This document shows, piece by piece, positions 14,949 to 23,826 of a DNA stretch of 64,000 nucleotides. Under the pieces are notes generated by a model. That model ran no database searches. It was not told where the DNA came from and saw only the letters and a list, made by a program, of their open reading frames with translations. A program made the translations under genes and the position numbers. Numbering within the stretch: the first letter of the stretch is position 1; the number at the start of each line of letters is the position of its first letter. Source of the stretch: CAYTBN01 sp964542165 (GTDB lineage: Bacteria > Myxococcota_A > UBA796 > UBA9615 > CAYRNR01); contig CAZITQ010000005.1 of assembly GCA_964542165.1 (NCBI GenBank), positions 29,077 through 93,076 of the forward strand, read 5' to 3'.

Positions 14949-16556
14949 GTGACGAGGTCACGGATCATCGGGTGGATCGCCGGTGGCCTCGTGTGCCTGG
15001 CGGTGATCGTGGGGCACGCGCGCTTCGCCCTCGTGGACGGCCGACCGCCGGTCGACCTCAACCTCTCCTACCAGCACGTCCCCGATCTGCTCGACGCGCT
15101 CTCCTCTCCGGTGCGCGTGGGCGAGGTCCTGGTCACCGTCGTGACCCGCGTCGCCGGGTGGTACGACCTGGCCCTGGCCCTGGCCCTGCGCCTCTTCGGT
15201 CGGTCGGTGTTCGTGGCCCACGGCTTCAACATCCTGGCCGTGGCGTGTGTGATGGTGTGCGGATGGCTGACCTGCCGCCGGCTGTTCGGCGGTCCGGCGG
15301 GGGCGGGGGCAGCCGCGCTGCTGGGCAACGCGTCGGGGTTGATCATGATGGGCCGGGTGGGCTGGATCCACGTGCCGGAGCTGGCCCTGCTGGCCCTCGC
15401 CGTCGCGGCCCTGGTCCACGATCCCGGGTTGCGGCGCTGGCGTACGGCGGCGATGGTCGGGCTCTGCGGGGCCGGGGCCCTGGCGATCCGGCCCACGGGG
15501 CTGATCTGGGTCGGGACCCTGGCACCCCTGCTGTTGTGGACGCTGTGGGGTTCGCCGTCTCGCCTCCGCCAGGGGCTGCGGCTGGCGGCCATCGCGGCGA
15601 CCTGGGGCCTGGGGGTTGTCCCCACCGCCCTGGAGCTGCGGGTCTACCTCTCGCGCAAGATCGGCATGCGCGAGCGCTACGCGGCCATCGACGACACACC
15701 CGGCCTCTATGACCAGCTCACCGGCAGCTTCTGCCTGCCCGTGGGCTGGGGGAGCGTGGTCCTGACCGCCCTGGCCCTGGTGGGGCTGGTCGCCCTGGCG
15801 GTTCGTCCCCGTCGCGAGGGGCTGCGGTTCGTGATCCTGTTCGCGGTGTGGGCAGTGGCCCCCCTGGGGCTGCAGTTTCTGTTCGTGGTCTCGCCGGTGG
15901 ATTTCCCGGTGGCGGTGTTCGGGGTCGCGGTCCTCGGCGCCGGAGGGCTGGGCCGGATCCACCGCCTCGCCCCCGCCGCGCTGGTCGTGCTCTGGGTCCC
16001 GATCTACCTCTCGCAGTGGCTTCCACCGCCGTCGGATGAGGCGCTGGCGCGGTTGCAGGCGGAGATCGCTGCCGAGGAGGTCGAGGATGGGGAGCCCCCC
16101 GAGTTGTTTCCGGGCCCGCCGGTCAGCCTGTTCACCGGCCTGACCCATCCCGCCGATCACTACCGCCCGTACCGCTACCTCCACTTCCGGGAGATCCTCG
16201 AACGGGTGGATGCCACCTGCGGGACCGATCCCCGTCGGCGATGCGTCATCGAGGTCTACCATGGGCTCTTCCACCCGGTGGGCGAGGCGTCGGGGCAGTT
16301 CTGCCTCATCGTGACGGGGCGGGAGCACGTGGAGGTCGTTCCGTTCTGGTCCCACCGGGCGCGGGGTCGACGACCCCAGCCGGACGCCTATGTGCGCTAC
16401 GTCTGCGACGATCTCGAGAGCCACTGGAACGAGCGCTTCCCCGACCTCCCCGAGCGGGAGGCGCTGATGCTCTCCCGGGGTGATCTCCGGACCACCTGGG
16501 AGCGTGAGCTGCCCTGGGGCTGTCGCTTCGCCTGGATGACGCCGGTCCGCCGGTAG
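14949..16556 (+). CDS. GT-C-like multi-pass membrane protein
   Basis: 535 residues. The GTG at 14949 is chosen because GGGAGG lies six bases before it and the first membrane segment follows (GWIAGGLVCLAVIVGHARF). About nine to eleven hydrophobic segments span residues 8-360, then a soluble domain of about 170 residues follows. After the first segment, an acidic loop (VDLNLSYQHVPDLLDAL) sits where dolichyl-phosphate-mannose type (GT-C) glycosyltransferases carry their catalytic Asp. Those enzymes use a lipid-linked sugar donor at the membrane. The C-terminal domain has several Cys and resembles nothing I know. It is first in a group with the genes at 16580 and 17674. Confidence 0.65.
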   Translation: MTRSRIIGWIAGGLVCLAVIVGHARFALVDGRPPVDLNLSYQHVPDLLDALSSPVRVGEVLVTVVTRVAGWYDLALALALRLFGRSVFVAHGFNILAVACVMVCGWLTCRRLFGGPAGAGAAALLGNASGLIMMGRVGWIHVPELALLALAVAALVHDPGLRRWRTAAMVGLCGAGALAIRPTGLIWVGTLAPLLLWTLWGSPSRLRQGLRLAAIAATWGLGVVPTALELRVYLSRKIGMRERYAAIDDTPGLYDQLTGSFCLPVGWGSVVLTALALVGLVALAVRPRREGLRFVILFAVWAVAPLGLQFLFVVSPVDFPVAVFGVAVLGAGGLGRIHRLAPAALVVLWVPIYLSQWLPPPSDEALARLQAEIAAEEVEDGEPPELFPGPPVSLFTGLTHPADHYRPYRYLHFREILERVDATCGTDPRRRCVIEVYHGLFHPVGEASGQFCLIVTGREHVEVVPFWSHRARGRRPQPDAYVRYVCDDLESHWNERFPDLPEREALMLSRGDLRTTWERELPWGCRFAWMTPVRR

Positions 16557-16561
16557 TCGGG

Positions 16562-16567
16562 TAGAAT
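16562..16567 (+). promoter_or_regulatory. candidate -10 very close to a start codon
   Basis: TAGAAT, preceded by GGG, lies 12 bases before the ATG at 16580. Transcription would then begin about five bases before the ATG, matching the lack of an SD site there. Confidence 0.35.
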
Positions 16568-16579
16568 CACCCCCACGTC

Positions 16580-17677
16580 ATGCTGTCTGTCCTGCGCCGC
16601 ATCCCCGCCCGCCTCCGCGAGCACCCGGACTCCGTGCTCCGCGCCGTACTCGTGGGGACGGGTGCGCTGGTACTGATCGGGACCCTGCTGGCCGTCATCG
16701 CGGGCCCGGCGGGACTGGGCCGGCTCCAGACCGGCCTGCTCTTTGCCGGCGCGGTGGCCCTCGCGCTGGGTCTGGTGCGGCGAATCCCGGCGCCCTGGGT
16801 GGCCGCGCTGGCCCTCGGCCTCGGCGTCTACGGCTACCTGGTACGGGTGTCCGGTCACGTTGCGGTCTCGTTTCCCTTCGTGGACTGGATCCAGCCCCTG
16901 GGGATCGACCGAGCCCGCGTGATGCCCATGGCGGGTCTCCTGCTGCTCCTGCTCGCCTTCCGGGTGACCGCGGCGAGTGCGTCCCGGCGCCGACGTTGGA
17001 TCGGGGGGATCCCCTGGCGGGTGCTGGGCCTCGTCGGCGTGGCCCTGCTGGTCCACTTCTGGGCCGTGCCCAAGCACTTCGCGATCGAGGTCCTGTACTT
17101 CGACGACGGCAAGAGCTTCTCCGCCCCCATCGTCGAGGATGGCCGGCTGACCTCCAAGCAGTGGTCCCGCAAGATCGTGCACGACGTGCCGCTGCGCCTG
17201 CTCCCCCAGCTGATCGACAACGAGGCGACCCGGGCCCGCCTGGCCCACGGGGTCCACGAGGACCAGGCGCTGCGGCGGGTGCAGGCAGGTGAGCTGAGCG
17301 AGGGCGCCCAGCGCCGGGAGAGCGCGGTGCGCAACACCCTGTGGATCCTGCAGCGGGGGATCCAGGCCGGGGTGGTGGCGCTGTTCGCGGGGATCGCGGG
17401 CCTGGCACTGGTCTTGGCGATCCCCCTGGCGGCGGGTTTTCGGCTCCCGCGCCTGTTGAGTGCGCCGGCCGCCTTCGCCCTGTTCTGTGTGACGCTGGCG
17501 ATCCCGTTGGTGAACCTGGTCTTCCACCTCTCCATGCTGGTGACCGGTCTGCCGGACGCCGCGCGGAATCGCTGGACGTCCGTCGCGCTGACGCTGGGAT
17601 TCGCGGGGACCGTGGCGATCGTCGATCTGGCGGGACGGGTGCTATCGCGGCCCGACCGCGGAGGTGAGGAGCGATGA
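16580..17677 (+). CDS. multi-pass membrane protein, unknown function
   Basis: 365 residues with around eight hydrophobic segments and a soluble loop at about 165-250. That loop (FAIEVLYFDDGKSFSAPIVE, then ARLAHGVHEDQALRRV) is the only non-membrane part of note. No family recognised. No SD site precedes the ATG; a candidate -10 sits 12 bases upstream. Its stop overlaps the next start by ATGA, so it is translated with the sulfatase-like lipoprotein, and it follows the GT-C-like gene by 23 bases. The three are probably one envelope-related unit. Confidence 0.65.
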   Translation: MLSVLRRIPARLREHPDSVLRAVLVGTGALVLIGTLLAVIAGPAGLGRLQTGLLFAGAVALALGLVRRIPAPWVAALALGLGVYGYLVRVSGHVAVSFPFVDWIQPLGIDRARVMPMAGLLLLLLAFRVTAASASRRRRWIGGIPWRVLGLVGVALLVHFWAVPKHFAIEVLYFDDGKSFSAPIVEDGRLTSKQWSRKIVHDVPLRLLPQLIDNEATRARLAHGVHEDQALRRVQAGELSEGAQRRESAVRNTLWILQRGIQAGVVALFAGIAGLALVLAIPLAAGFRLPRLLSAPAAFALFCVTLAIPLVNLVFHLSMLVTGLPDAARNRWTSVALTLGFAGTVAIVDLAGRVLSRPDRGGEER

Positions 17678-19158
17678 TCCGGAGTCCGCGGGCGGGATCC
17701 CCCCACCGCGCGAGCCTGGCCGTCGCGGCCCTGGCCGCCTTCTTCGTCGTGACCGCGGCCTGCGGTGGACGCGGCGGCGACGGCGCCTCCGACGAGGTGA
17801 CGTCTCCGGGGGCAGCGGAGGTCAGCGCCGAAGCGGAGGACATCGTGCTCCTGCTGGTCGCGGGGCTCCGGGCGGATGCCCCTGGGGAGGCTGGAGCCGA
17901 GGCGGCGTTCTTCGACGCCATGCCCGGCACGCCCGACCTGCGCTTCACCGCCGCGTACGCCCAGTCGGCGAGCCCCTTCACCAGCCTGGGGACGATCCTC
18001 ACCGGTCGCTACGCGTCCGCGATCCCCATGTGCGGCCTGTGGGTCGGAGGGGCGGGTGGGGCCACCGAGCGGCGGGCCTGGTGCGCCGACATTCCCCCCG
18101 AGCGCCACACCCTCCCCGAGATCCTGGGGTTGTACGGGTACCGCACGGCGCTGGTCAGCGCGGGGGCCGGGGAGATGGAGGTGCTGGCGGACGAGTTCCA
18201 GACCTGGATCCACGTACCCGACGGGGGCGCGGGCTCGGGCACCGACTGGGGCGAGCTCTCCGCCAAGACCGTGGCGTGGTGGCGCGAGGACGCCTCGCGC
18301 CCCCGGCTGCTGGTGGTGTTCGCCGAGGACCTGGCCGGCGAGGCGATCCCCCGGATGCGCAACGAGCTGGGCGCCGAGCAGCAGCTGCGGCGGGGGGTGT
18401 TCGGGGCCTACGAGGGGGTCTCGGACGAGCAGCGCCAGCGGGTGGCGGAGATCTACCGCGCCAGCGCGGAGACCGCGGGCCGCCAGATCGGTGGGATGCT
18501 GACCGAGCTGACCGGAGCCGCCGGGGGCCGCCCCTGGCTGACGTTCGTCGGCTCCACCAACGGCGTCAACCTGCTCGAGAGCACCGGATTCTCGGTGGAA
18601 CGGGTCTACCCCTTCGACAACGGGATGATCCTGGACCGCACGGTGCACGTGCCCCTGGCGGTGTACCGCAGCTCCGGGGGGGAGACGACCCGGTCGGTGA
18701 CCGGTCCCTGCGAACTGAGGGCGCTGTTCTCCACCGCCCTCGAGCGCAGCGGCGGGGCCCTGCCCGCGGGGATGCAGGACCTGGACCTGCTGGAGGACGG
18801 CTACGGGGGGGAGGAGCGGATCTACACCGAGTTCGGCGACATGCTCGGGCTGCGCAAGGGGGAGCACCTGATCGTGTTCCGGGGGTTCGTGCACGACGGC
18901 AACACCGTGGATCCCGAGCTGGATCGCCGGCTGAATGCAGCCGCCCTGGTCGACGAGCCCGATCACTACGTGCTCAGCGATGTGGTCGCCGATCCCTACC
19001 AGGCGACGGATCTGCGAACGGTGGAGCCCGCCCTGTTCCAGCAGCTGCGCGACGAGCTGATCCAGGTCCGCACCACCCACGCCGCGGTGCCCCGGGAGGC
19101 CCTGACGCCGGAGCGGCTGTGGGAGCTGCGGATGTCCCCCTCCCAGGGGTACTGGTAG
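17674..19158 (+). CDS. degenerate sulfatase/phosphatase-like lipoprotein
   Basis: 494 residues. Signal peptide with a lipobox-like VTAAC (Cys30). The order of blocks follows alkaline-phosphatase-fold sulfatases: a strand ending LLLVAGLRAD, then FTAAYAQSASPFTSLGTILTGRY, then RPWLTFVGSTNGVN, and late VVADPYQATDLRT. In active sulfatases the first block reads VDTLRAD, where Asp binds the metal; here it is VAGLRAD. The usual C/S-x-P-S/A-x-R or T-L-P-S-H nucleophile region is also altered (SPFTSLGTIL), and the usual THGE is STNG. I therefore infer a catalytically dead or re-purposed member, perhaps a binding protein. Overlaps the preceding gene by four bases. Confidence 0.65.
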   Translation: MIRSPRAGSPHRASLAVAALAAFFVVTAACGGRGGDGASDEVTSPGAAEVSAEAEDIVLLLVAGLRADAPGEAGAEAAFFDAMPGTPDLRFTAAYAQSASPFTSLGTILTGRYASAIPMCGLWVGGAGGATERRAWCADIPPERHTLPEILGLYGYRTALVSAGAGEMEVLADEFQTWIHVPDGGAGSGTDWGELSAKTVAWWREDASRPRLLVVFAEDLAGEAIPRMRNELGAEQQLRRGVFGAYEGVSDEQRQRVAEIYRASAETAGRQIGGMLTELTGAAGGRPWLTFVGSTNGVNLLESTGFSVERVYPFDNGMILDRTVHVPLAVYRSSGGETTRSVTGPCELRALFSTALERSGGALPAGMQDLDLLEDGYGGEERIYTEFGDMLGLRKGEHLIVFRGFVHDGNTVDPELDRRLNAAALVDEPDHYVLSDVVADPYQATDLRTVEPALFQQLRDELIQVRTTHAAVPREALTPERLWELRMSPSQGYW

Positions 19159-19232
19159 GGGGTCGCGATCGGGGCCCCGGGGTTCTCGAGAAACCAGTTG
19201 TCATCCTGAATTCCATTCAGTAGTTTGATCAG

Positions 19233-20420
19233 GTGACCGGATTCGGGCCATGGGGCGCGAGGGGTTCCGGCACATCCGGCAATTCGACGATCGGACCGAC
19301 ACACGTGGTGGCGAATGTCCCCCTGCGTCGGGAGACGTCCGGGTCTCCCTGGCGCGAGCATGCGCTGGATCTGCAGCATCTGGACGCCGTGAACCTGTGC
19401 CTGGGAGGGCACTCGGCGCTGGACCTGTACCGGCTCCGTTTCCCGGGACGGGCCGACGTCCGCCGCTTCTTCCGGGCGTCGCTGGCCGACCCCGCCGATC
19501 CCTTCGACCGCGAGCGACTGATCCATCTCCATCAAGAGGCGCTCGACCACCTGCACCGTCAGTTCGGCGACCGGCTACCGGCCGCCGTGACCGCGCCCGA
19601 CAGGGTCGAGGATCTCCTCCTGCTGGCCAGCGGGGACGGCGAGTACCCCCGCAGACGCCTGACCGCCTGTGCGGTGCTCAAGGTCATGCACCTGATCGAC
19701 CACCTGGAGGCCCGCACCCTGGGGCAGCGGCTGGCGCTGGACGAGGGGGAGCTGGCCCGGGCGGTCCTCGGCCGGCTCGACAGCGGCGTCCACCGCGCGC
19801 GCCGGGCGGGCGCCCCCATCGTGGCCGCCGAGGGCGGCCGCAAGGACCGGGACGCGGAGCTGACCAAGCTGCTGTTGCGCCGGGACGCCGCGTCGTCCAT
19901 CGCCGACCGGGTTCGATTCCGGGTGATCACAGAGACCCGCGACGACATCGTGCCCGTGCTGGCCTGGATGCTGCGCGATCACGTGCCCTTCAACCAGGTC
20001 CTGGCCCGGGAATCGGTGAACAGCCTGGTGAGCTTGCGCGAATGGCTCGACGCCCGTTCCGGCCTGCGGGATCTGCTGGACTCGCTCCAGCTCCCACCCG
20101 CGGACGACGCCGTGGAGGGCCGTCAGGTCAACCGCTTCAGCGGCCCGGACTTCCTCATCGTCAACTTCGTGGTCGAGGCCCCGGTCCGCGCCGATCGCCT
20201 GGCGAGCCAGGTCACCGGGACCTTCGACCCCGCGCTGGGCCGCATCGTCTACGTGCCCACCGAGCTGCAGCTCGTCGACCGCGCCACCCACGCCCGCAAC
20301 GACGAGGGCCCCCGCGCCCACGTCCACTACAAGGCCCGCCAGCTCGACGCCGCCTCCCGCCGCCTGCGCCGGGGCGCGGTGGGCTTCCCGCGGGAGCTGT
20401 CGGTGGACGACGAGGACTGA
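19233..20420 (+). CDS. conserved hypothetical with RelA/SpoT-like layout
   Basis: 395 residues from the GTG at 19233; GTG at 19305 or 19308 is also possible and no start has a good SD site. Conserved-looking sequence begins at ALDLQHLDAVNLCLGG. It resembles a family I recall as restricted to Myxococcota (TIGR04552), unverified. In its middle, SSIADRVRFRVITET, then IVYVPTELQLVDRATHAR, then AHVHYKARQLDAA follow the order of the RelA/SpoT nucleotide-transfer domain (D-x-x-G-x-R-I, E-I-Q-I-R-T, A-H-W-x-Y-K). That is my inference, not an established assignment. No signal peptide or membrane segment. It stands alone between the sulfatase-like and HAD genes. Confidence 0.65.
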   Translation: MTGFGPWGARGSGTSGNSTIGPTHVVANVPLRRETSGSPWREHALDLQHLDAVNLCLGGHSALDLYRLRFPGRADVRRFFRASLADPADPFDRERLIHLHQEALDHLHRQFGDRLPAAVTAPDRVEDLLLLASGDGEYPRRRLTACAVLKVMHLIDHLEARTLGQRLALDEGELARAVLGRLDSGVHRARRAGAPIVAAEGGRKDRDAELTKLLLRRDAASSIADRVRFRVITETRDDIVPVLAWMLRDHVPFNQVLARESVNSLVSLREWLDARSGLRDLLDSLQLPPADDAVEGRQVNRFSGPDFLIVNFVVEAPVRADRLASQVTGTFDPALGRIVYVPTELQLVDRATHARNDEGPRAHVHYKARQLDAASRRLRRGAVGFPRELSVDDED

Positions 20421-20495
20421 GCCCGCGACCCGCCGGCGCGCCCGCGCCTTCCGTTCCCGCGCCACCTGGTGTACTTCCCCCCGAGGAGGTGTCCC

Positions 20496-21347
20496 GTGCA
20501 CCTGGGCGACGTGGCCGAGATCACCCTGGGCGAGCTTCTGGAACGCTACGACGTGCTGCTGCTGGACGCGTACGGCGTGCTGATGGAGACCGCGGGCGCG
20601 CTGCCCGGGGCGGCGGAGGCGCTGACCGAGGTCGAACGGGCCGGTCGGGACGTGGTGGTGCTCACCAACGACGCCTCGCGCCTACCGGAGACCACGGCGG
20701 AGCGCTACCGGCGCATGGGGCTGCGGGTGCCGGCGGAGCGCATCCTCACGTCGGGCTCGATCCTGCCCCGCTGGTTCGAGGAGGAGGACCTGGTCGGGGC
20801 CACCTGCGCCGTTCTGGGGCCCGAGGACTCCTTCGAGTACGTGCAGCGGGCCGGCGGCCGTCCGACGCCCCTGTCCTGGGACCCGGAAGTGATCGCCCTG
20901 TGCGACGAGGACGGCTACGACCTGCTGTCCACCCTCGATGAGCTCCTCTCGGTGCTCTTCCGCCGAGTCGACGCCGGCGCTCCGCCCCGACTGGTCCTGC
21001 CCAACCCGGACCTGGTCTACCCCAAGGGCGGGGGCGAGTTCGGAATCACCGCCGGCGGTCTGGCAGCCCCGCTGGAAGCTGCCCTTCGGCAGCGCTACCC
21101 CGGCCGCACCGACCTGCGCTTCGCCCGCCTGGGCAAGCCCTTCCGTCCGATCTACTCCGAGGCCCTCGAGGCCCTCGGCGACCTGCGCGCCGTCATGGTC
21201 GGCGACCAGCTCGGCACCGACATCCGCGGAGCCCGGGACGCGGGCCTGGACACCGTCCTGGTGGGCTCCGGCCTCACCCCGTGGCGCGACGACCTGGAGC
21301 TGGGCGAGGTGGTGCCGACGTTCCGGATGCAGGGATTCCGGGCCTGA
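20496..21347 (+). CDS. HAD-superfamily (IIA, NagD-like) phosphatase
   Basis: 283 residues. The GTG at 20496 is preferred because GAGGAGG lies six bases before it. The HAD motifs are LLLDAYGVLMETAG (nucleophile Asp24), VVLTNDASR (motif II), GKPFRPIY (motif III Lys) and VMVGDQLGTDIRGARDAGL (motif IV). A large cap domain between motifs II and III and the NagD-like layout mark subclass IIA. The second Asp of D-x-D is replaced by Tyr, as in a subset of IIA proteins that read D-x-W/Y-G. A sugar- or nucleotide-phosphate substrate is likely. Cytoplasmic, with its own SD and no operon partner. Confidence 0.85.
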   Translation: MHLGDVAEITLGELLERYDVLLLDAYGVLMETAGALPGAAEALTEVERAGRDVVVLTNDASRLPETTAERYRRMGLRVPAERILTSGSILPRWFEEEDLVGATCAVLGPEDSFEYVQRAGGRPTPLSWDPEVIALCDEDGYDLLSTLDELLSVLFRRVDAGAPPRLVLPNPDLVYPKGGGEFGITAGGLAAPLEAALRQRYPGRTDLRFARLGKPFRPIYSEALEALGDLRAVMVGDQLGTDIRGARDAGLDTVLVGSGLTPWRDDLELGEVVPTFRMQGFRA

Positions 21348-21354
21348 ACGGCGA

Positions 21355-22347
21355 TCAGGGCTGCCGCGCCTCGATCCACCGGGCGATGTGGGGGTAGACC
21401 TCCTCGCGGGCGCGCTTGCCGAAGACCAGGTCGATGTGCCCGTAGTCGGTGGAGAAGCCCGTCTCCCGGCCCACCAGCAGCAGCTCCTTGTCGTCGGACG
21501 CGACGGCGTCGAACACCTGACGCAGATCCTCGATGGGGGAGAGGCGGTCCGCCACTCCGGCGATGAACAGCACCGGAGCGCGGATCCGGCCCAGGTGGGC
21601 GTGGTAGTCCAGCAGACCGTCGGTGCGGGCGAAACCCTCGCCCACGTACCACCCGGCGAACTGGTCCAGCAGCTCCGCGGGCAGGTCGTAGAGCCCGACC
21701 CGGACCAGGCGGGCCAGGTGTCGACGGTCGAGATTGTGGGGGTTGGCGGCCAGCTCGCCCACCGCCCAGTGCAGCAACCAGGGGTTGAGGGCCAGGGCCT
21801 GACCGAAGCGCCTGTAAGGTAGCCAGCGGACCAACCCCAGCGCCGGGCGACCCCGGTACATCACGTCGACCCAGGGGTGGCGCATGGCGGTGAAGGCCGG
21901 CGAGCCGATGGTGGTCACCGAGGCGAACAGGGCGTCGTCGTAGTGCTCGAGGGCGGCGTAGGCCAGCATGCCGCCCATGCTGTGGCCGACCCAGTGCAGG
22001 GAGGGGGCGCCGGTGGCGTCCAGCACGTGGCGCAGGATCGCCGGGACGTCCCGGTGAACGTGGTCGTCGAAGTCCCAGGGTTTGCGACGCCGCAGGGGCC
22101 AGCGGGGCGAGCGGCTCCTCCCCGCGCCCCGCAGCTCCACCACCCACACGTCGTGGCCCCGCCCGTGGAGGTAGCGGGCCACGCTGATCTCCTCGTCCGG
22201 GGCGTCCAGGTCGTGGCGGTTGATGCCCAGGCCGTGGCAGAGCAGCACGGGGGCTCCGCCGTCCTCGCCGCGGTACCGATAGATCGCGAGCTTCCAGCCG
22301 TCGCGGGTACGGACACGGTCCATGGTGGGGCGGGGGGCGCGGGGCAC
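21355..22347 (-). CDS. alpha/beta hydrolase
   Basis: 330 residues from the GTG at 22347; an ATG at 22323 is also possible, and neither has a clear SD site. Features of the fold: VLLCHGLGINRHD (oxyanion loop), WVVELRGAGRS, nucleophile elbow GHSMGG, acid in GVADRLSP, and His in DYGHIDLVFG. It resembles lipase or PHA-synthase-like serine hydrolases and has no signal peptide. The substrate is unknown. It converges on the HAD gene with a seven-base gap and follows the secreted protein gene at 22421 with a repeat-containing spacer. Confidence 0.8.
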   Translation of the reverse strand: MPRAPRPTMDRVRTRDGWKLAIYRYRGEDGGAPVLLCHGLGINRHDLDAPDEEISVARYLHGRGHDVWVVELRGAGRSRSPRWPLRRRKPWDFDDHVHRDVPAILRHVLDATGAPSLHWVGHSMGGMLAYAALEHYDDALFASVTTIGSPAFTAMRHPWVDVMYRGRPALGLVRWLPYRRFGQALALNPWLLHWAVGELAANPHNLDRRHLARLVRVGLYDLPAELLDQFAGWYVGEGFARTDGLLDYHAHLGRIRAPVLFIAGVADRLSPIEDLRQVFDAVASDDKELLLVGRETGFSTDYGHIDLVFGKRAREEVYPHIARWIEARQP

Positions 22348-22381
22348 GGGGAGATGGTAGCAGAGGAAGGAGAGGTGGAGC

Positions 22382-22405
22382 GGGCACGGGCACGGGCACG
22401 GGCAC
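22382..22405. repeat. tandem hexamer (GGGCAC) x4
   Basis: Four perfect GGGCAC copies lie in the 73-bp spacer between the hydrolase and the secreted-protein gene. Copy number may vary by slippage; no function is apparent. Confidence 0.8.
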
Positions 22406-22420
22406 GTGGGGAGGGGAAGA

Positions 22421-22972
22421 TCAGACGACGAACATGTGCACGACGATCATGTAGAAGCAGTCGCCCGTGTCGATGAACCAGCGCATGATCTCGTTCTGGG
22501 CGCCGGGGTGGGCGTGGTAGGAGAAGCCGGGCACGCTGTCCTTGTAGAGCATGTGGTCGATCAGGTTGAAGTCCGGATCCGAGGTCTCGGGCACGTCGGC
22601 CGGGACCCAGTCGTTGCCCGCAGCGTAGTCGCCCCAGTAGTACATCGCGCTCCACTCCCACTGGCTCAGGTGGCCCTCGATGTGATCGAAGGTCCCGTCC
22701 GGGACCTCGTCCGGGCGGACCTCGAGGGCGAATTCGTCGCAGATCATGTGCTCGTTGCTGCAGTCGTGGATGTGGAAGATCCGGTCCGGACCGAACTCCA
22801 GATGGTCGCCGGTGGTGGAGCTGTTGAACACGAACCGCTCGGGCTCGGGTCCGTACGCGAGGCAGATCGGACCCTCGTAGAACTCCGGGATCAGGATCCC
22901 GTCGAAGGCAGCGGCGCCCGCGGTCAGGGTCAGGGTCAGGAACATCGCAGCGACGGTGGTGATGGAACGCAT
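22421..22972 (-). CDS. secreted hypothetical protein
   Basis: 183 residues. Start at 22972 with GGAGAG upstream. A signal peptide ends near TAGAAA (residue 22), with no lipobox, so the protein is probably exported to periplasm or medium. The mature part is rich in His, Asp and aromatic residues: FHIHDCSNEHMICDE, WSAMYYWGDYAAGNDW and FSYHAHPG. Four Cys suggest disulfides. The end is hydrophobic (FYMIVVHMFVV). The His/Asp clusters might bind metal, but I recognise no family. It is divergent from the sigma factor gene with 164 bases between. Confidence 0.7.
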   Translation of the reverse strand: MRSITTVAAMFLTLTLTAGAAAFDGILIPEFYEGPICLAYGPEPERFVFNSSTTGDHLEFGPDRIFHIHDCSNEHMICDEFALEVRPDEVPDGTFDHIEGHLSQWEWSAMYYWGDYAAGNDWVPADVPETSDPDFNLIDHMLYKDSVPGFSYHAHPGAQNEIMRWFIDTGDCFYMIVVHMFVV

Positions 22973-23099
22973 GGTGTCTCTCCTCGAGGGTTGCGCCGCG
23001 TCTCGTGGTCTCGCCCTCGAGCCCTCCCGACGCCGCGGTCTGCCGGGGACTACACGGGCGGCCGCCGGGACCTGACACCGGCCGGGTTCTTTTTTTCCC

Positions 23100-23108
23100 T
23101 GGTAGAAT
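23100..23108 (+). promoter_or_regulatory. candidate extended -10 element
   Basis: TGGTAGAAT, a good TGn-TANNNT match, lies 28 bases before the ATG of the sigma factor gene at 23137. A T-rich run precedes it; no -35 at the right spacing. Confidence 0.5.
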
Positions 23109-23136
23109 CGCGTGGCCTCTTGCGGAGGGGGTACGG

Positions 23137-23826
23137 ATGCCGCTGATCGTCCTGCTCACACCGTGGCTGCTGCTGGTGCTGGCCGTGTTTGGCCGGCGGG
23201 CGGAGGCCGAGGCGGTGCTCGCGGACGCCCTGTCCGGGCATCCGCCGGCGATCCGGCACCTGATCGAGGGGCTGGGACCGGTCGTGCGCGCCCGCGTGAG
23301 GCGCGTTCTGTCCCGCAACCCCGCCCGCGTGCCGTGCATGAACCAGGACGTGGACGAGCTGGTCCAGGAGACCTTCCTGGTGCTGTTCGCCGACGACTCG
23401 TCGCTCCTGCAACGCTGGGATCCGGACCGGGGCATGTCGCTGCCCAACTACGTGGGCCAGATCGCCGAGCGGGAGGCGGGTCGCTACCTGCGGGCCCGCA
23501 GTGCGGCCAAGCGCAAGGGCGAGGAGCTCACGGCCCCCGACGATCTGACCATGCAGCGGGCACCGGACGGCGGCACGGCGGCGGACGAGCGGCTGGAGCA
23601 GGAGCAGCGTCGTCTGGACCTGCTCCAGCGGATCCGCGAGGCCCTGACCCCCGAGAGTTTCCTGGTCTTCGACCTCCTGTACGTCCGCCTGCTGTCCGCC
23701 CCCGAGGTGGCTCAGATGCTCGGCTGCGAGGTCCAGGCCGTGTACACCCGCCGCAGCCGGATCCGCACCACCTTGCGCAAGTTGGTGACCGAGATGGACG
23801 CGGAGGAGTCCCCGGCCGGGGCGTGA
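23137..23826 (+). CDS. ECF-type sigma-70 factor with hydrophobic N-terminus
   Basis: 229 residues. The ATG at 23137 is preceded by GGAGGGGG. Region 2 is recognisable (DVDELVQETFLVLFADD, about 71-87, then GQIAEREAGRYLRARS), and region 4 has LSAPEVAQMLGCEVQAVYTRRSRI (about 186-209). It would direct RNA polymerase to a specific promoter set. Residues 2-18 (PLIVLLTPWLLLVLAVF) form a hydrophobic segment long enough to span the membrane, followed by positive residues; sigma factors normally lack this. The start could be wrong, but the SD and candidate promoter favour it. The stop overlaps the TPR-CHAT gene (GTGA), so both are made together. Confidence 0.8.
   Translation: MPLIVLLTPWLLLVLAVFGRRAEAEAVLADALSGHPPAIRHLIEGLGPVVRARVRRVLSRNPARVPCMNQDVDELVQETFLVLFADDSSLLQRWDPDRGMSLPNYVGQIAEREAGRYLRARSAAKRKGEELTAPDDLTMQRAPDGGTAADERLEQEQRRLDLLQRIREALTPESFLVFDLLYVRLLSAPEVAQMLGCEVQAVYTRRSRIRTTLRKLVTEMDAEESPAGA

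Noticed and set aside
23072..23077. CTGACA as a -35 for the sigma factor gene
   Set aside because: It is 25 bases from the TAGAAT, too far for a -35/-10 pair.
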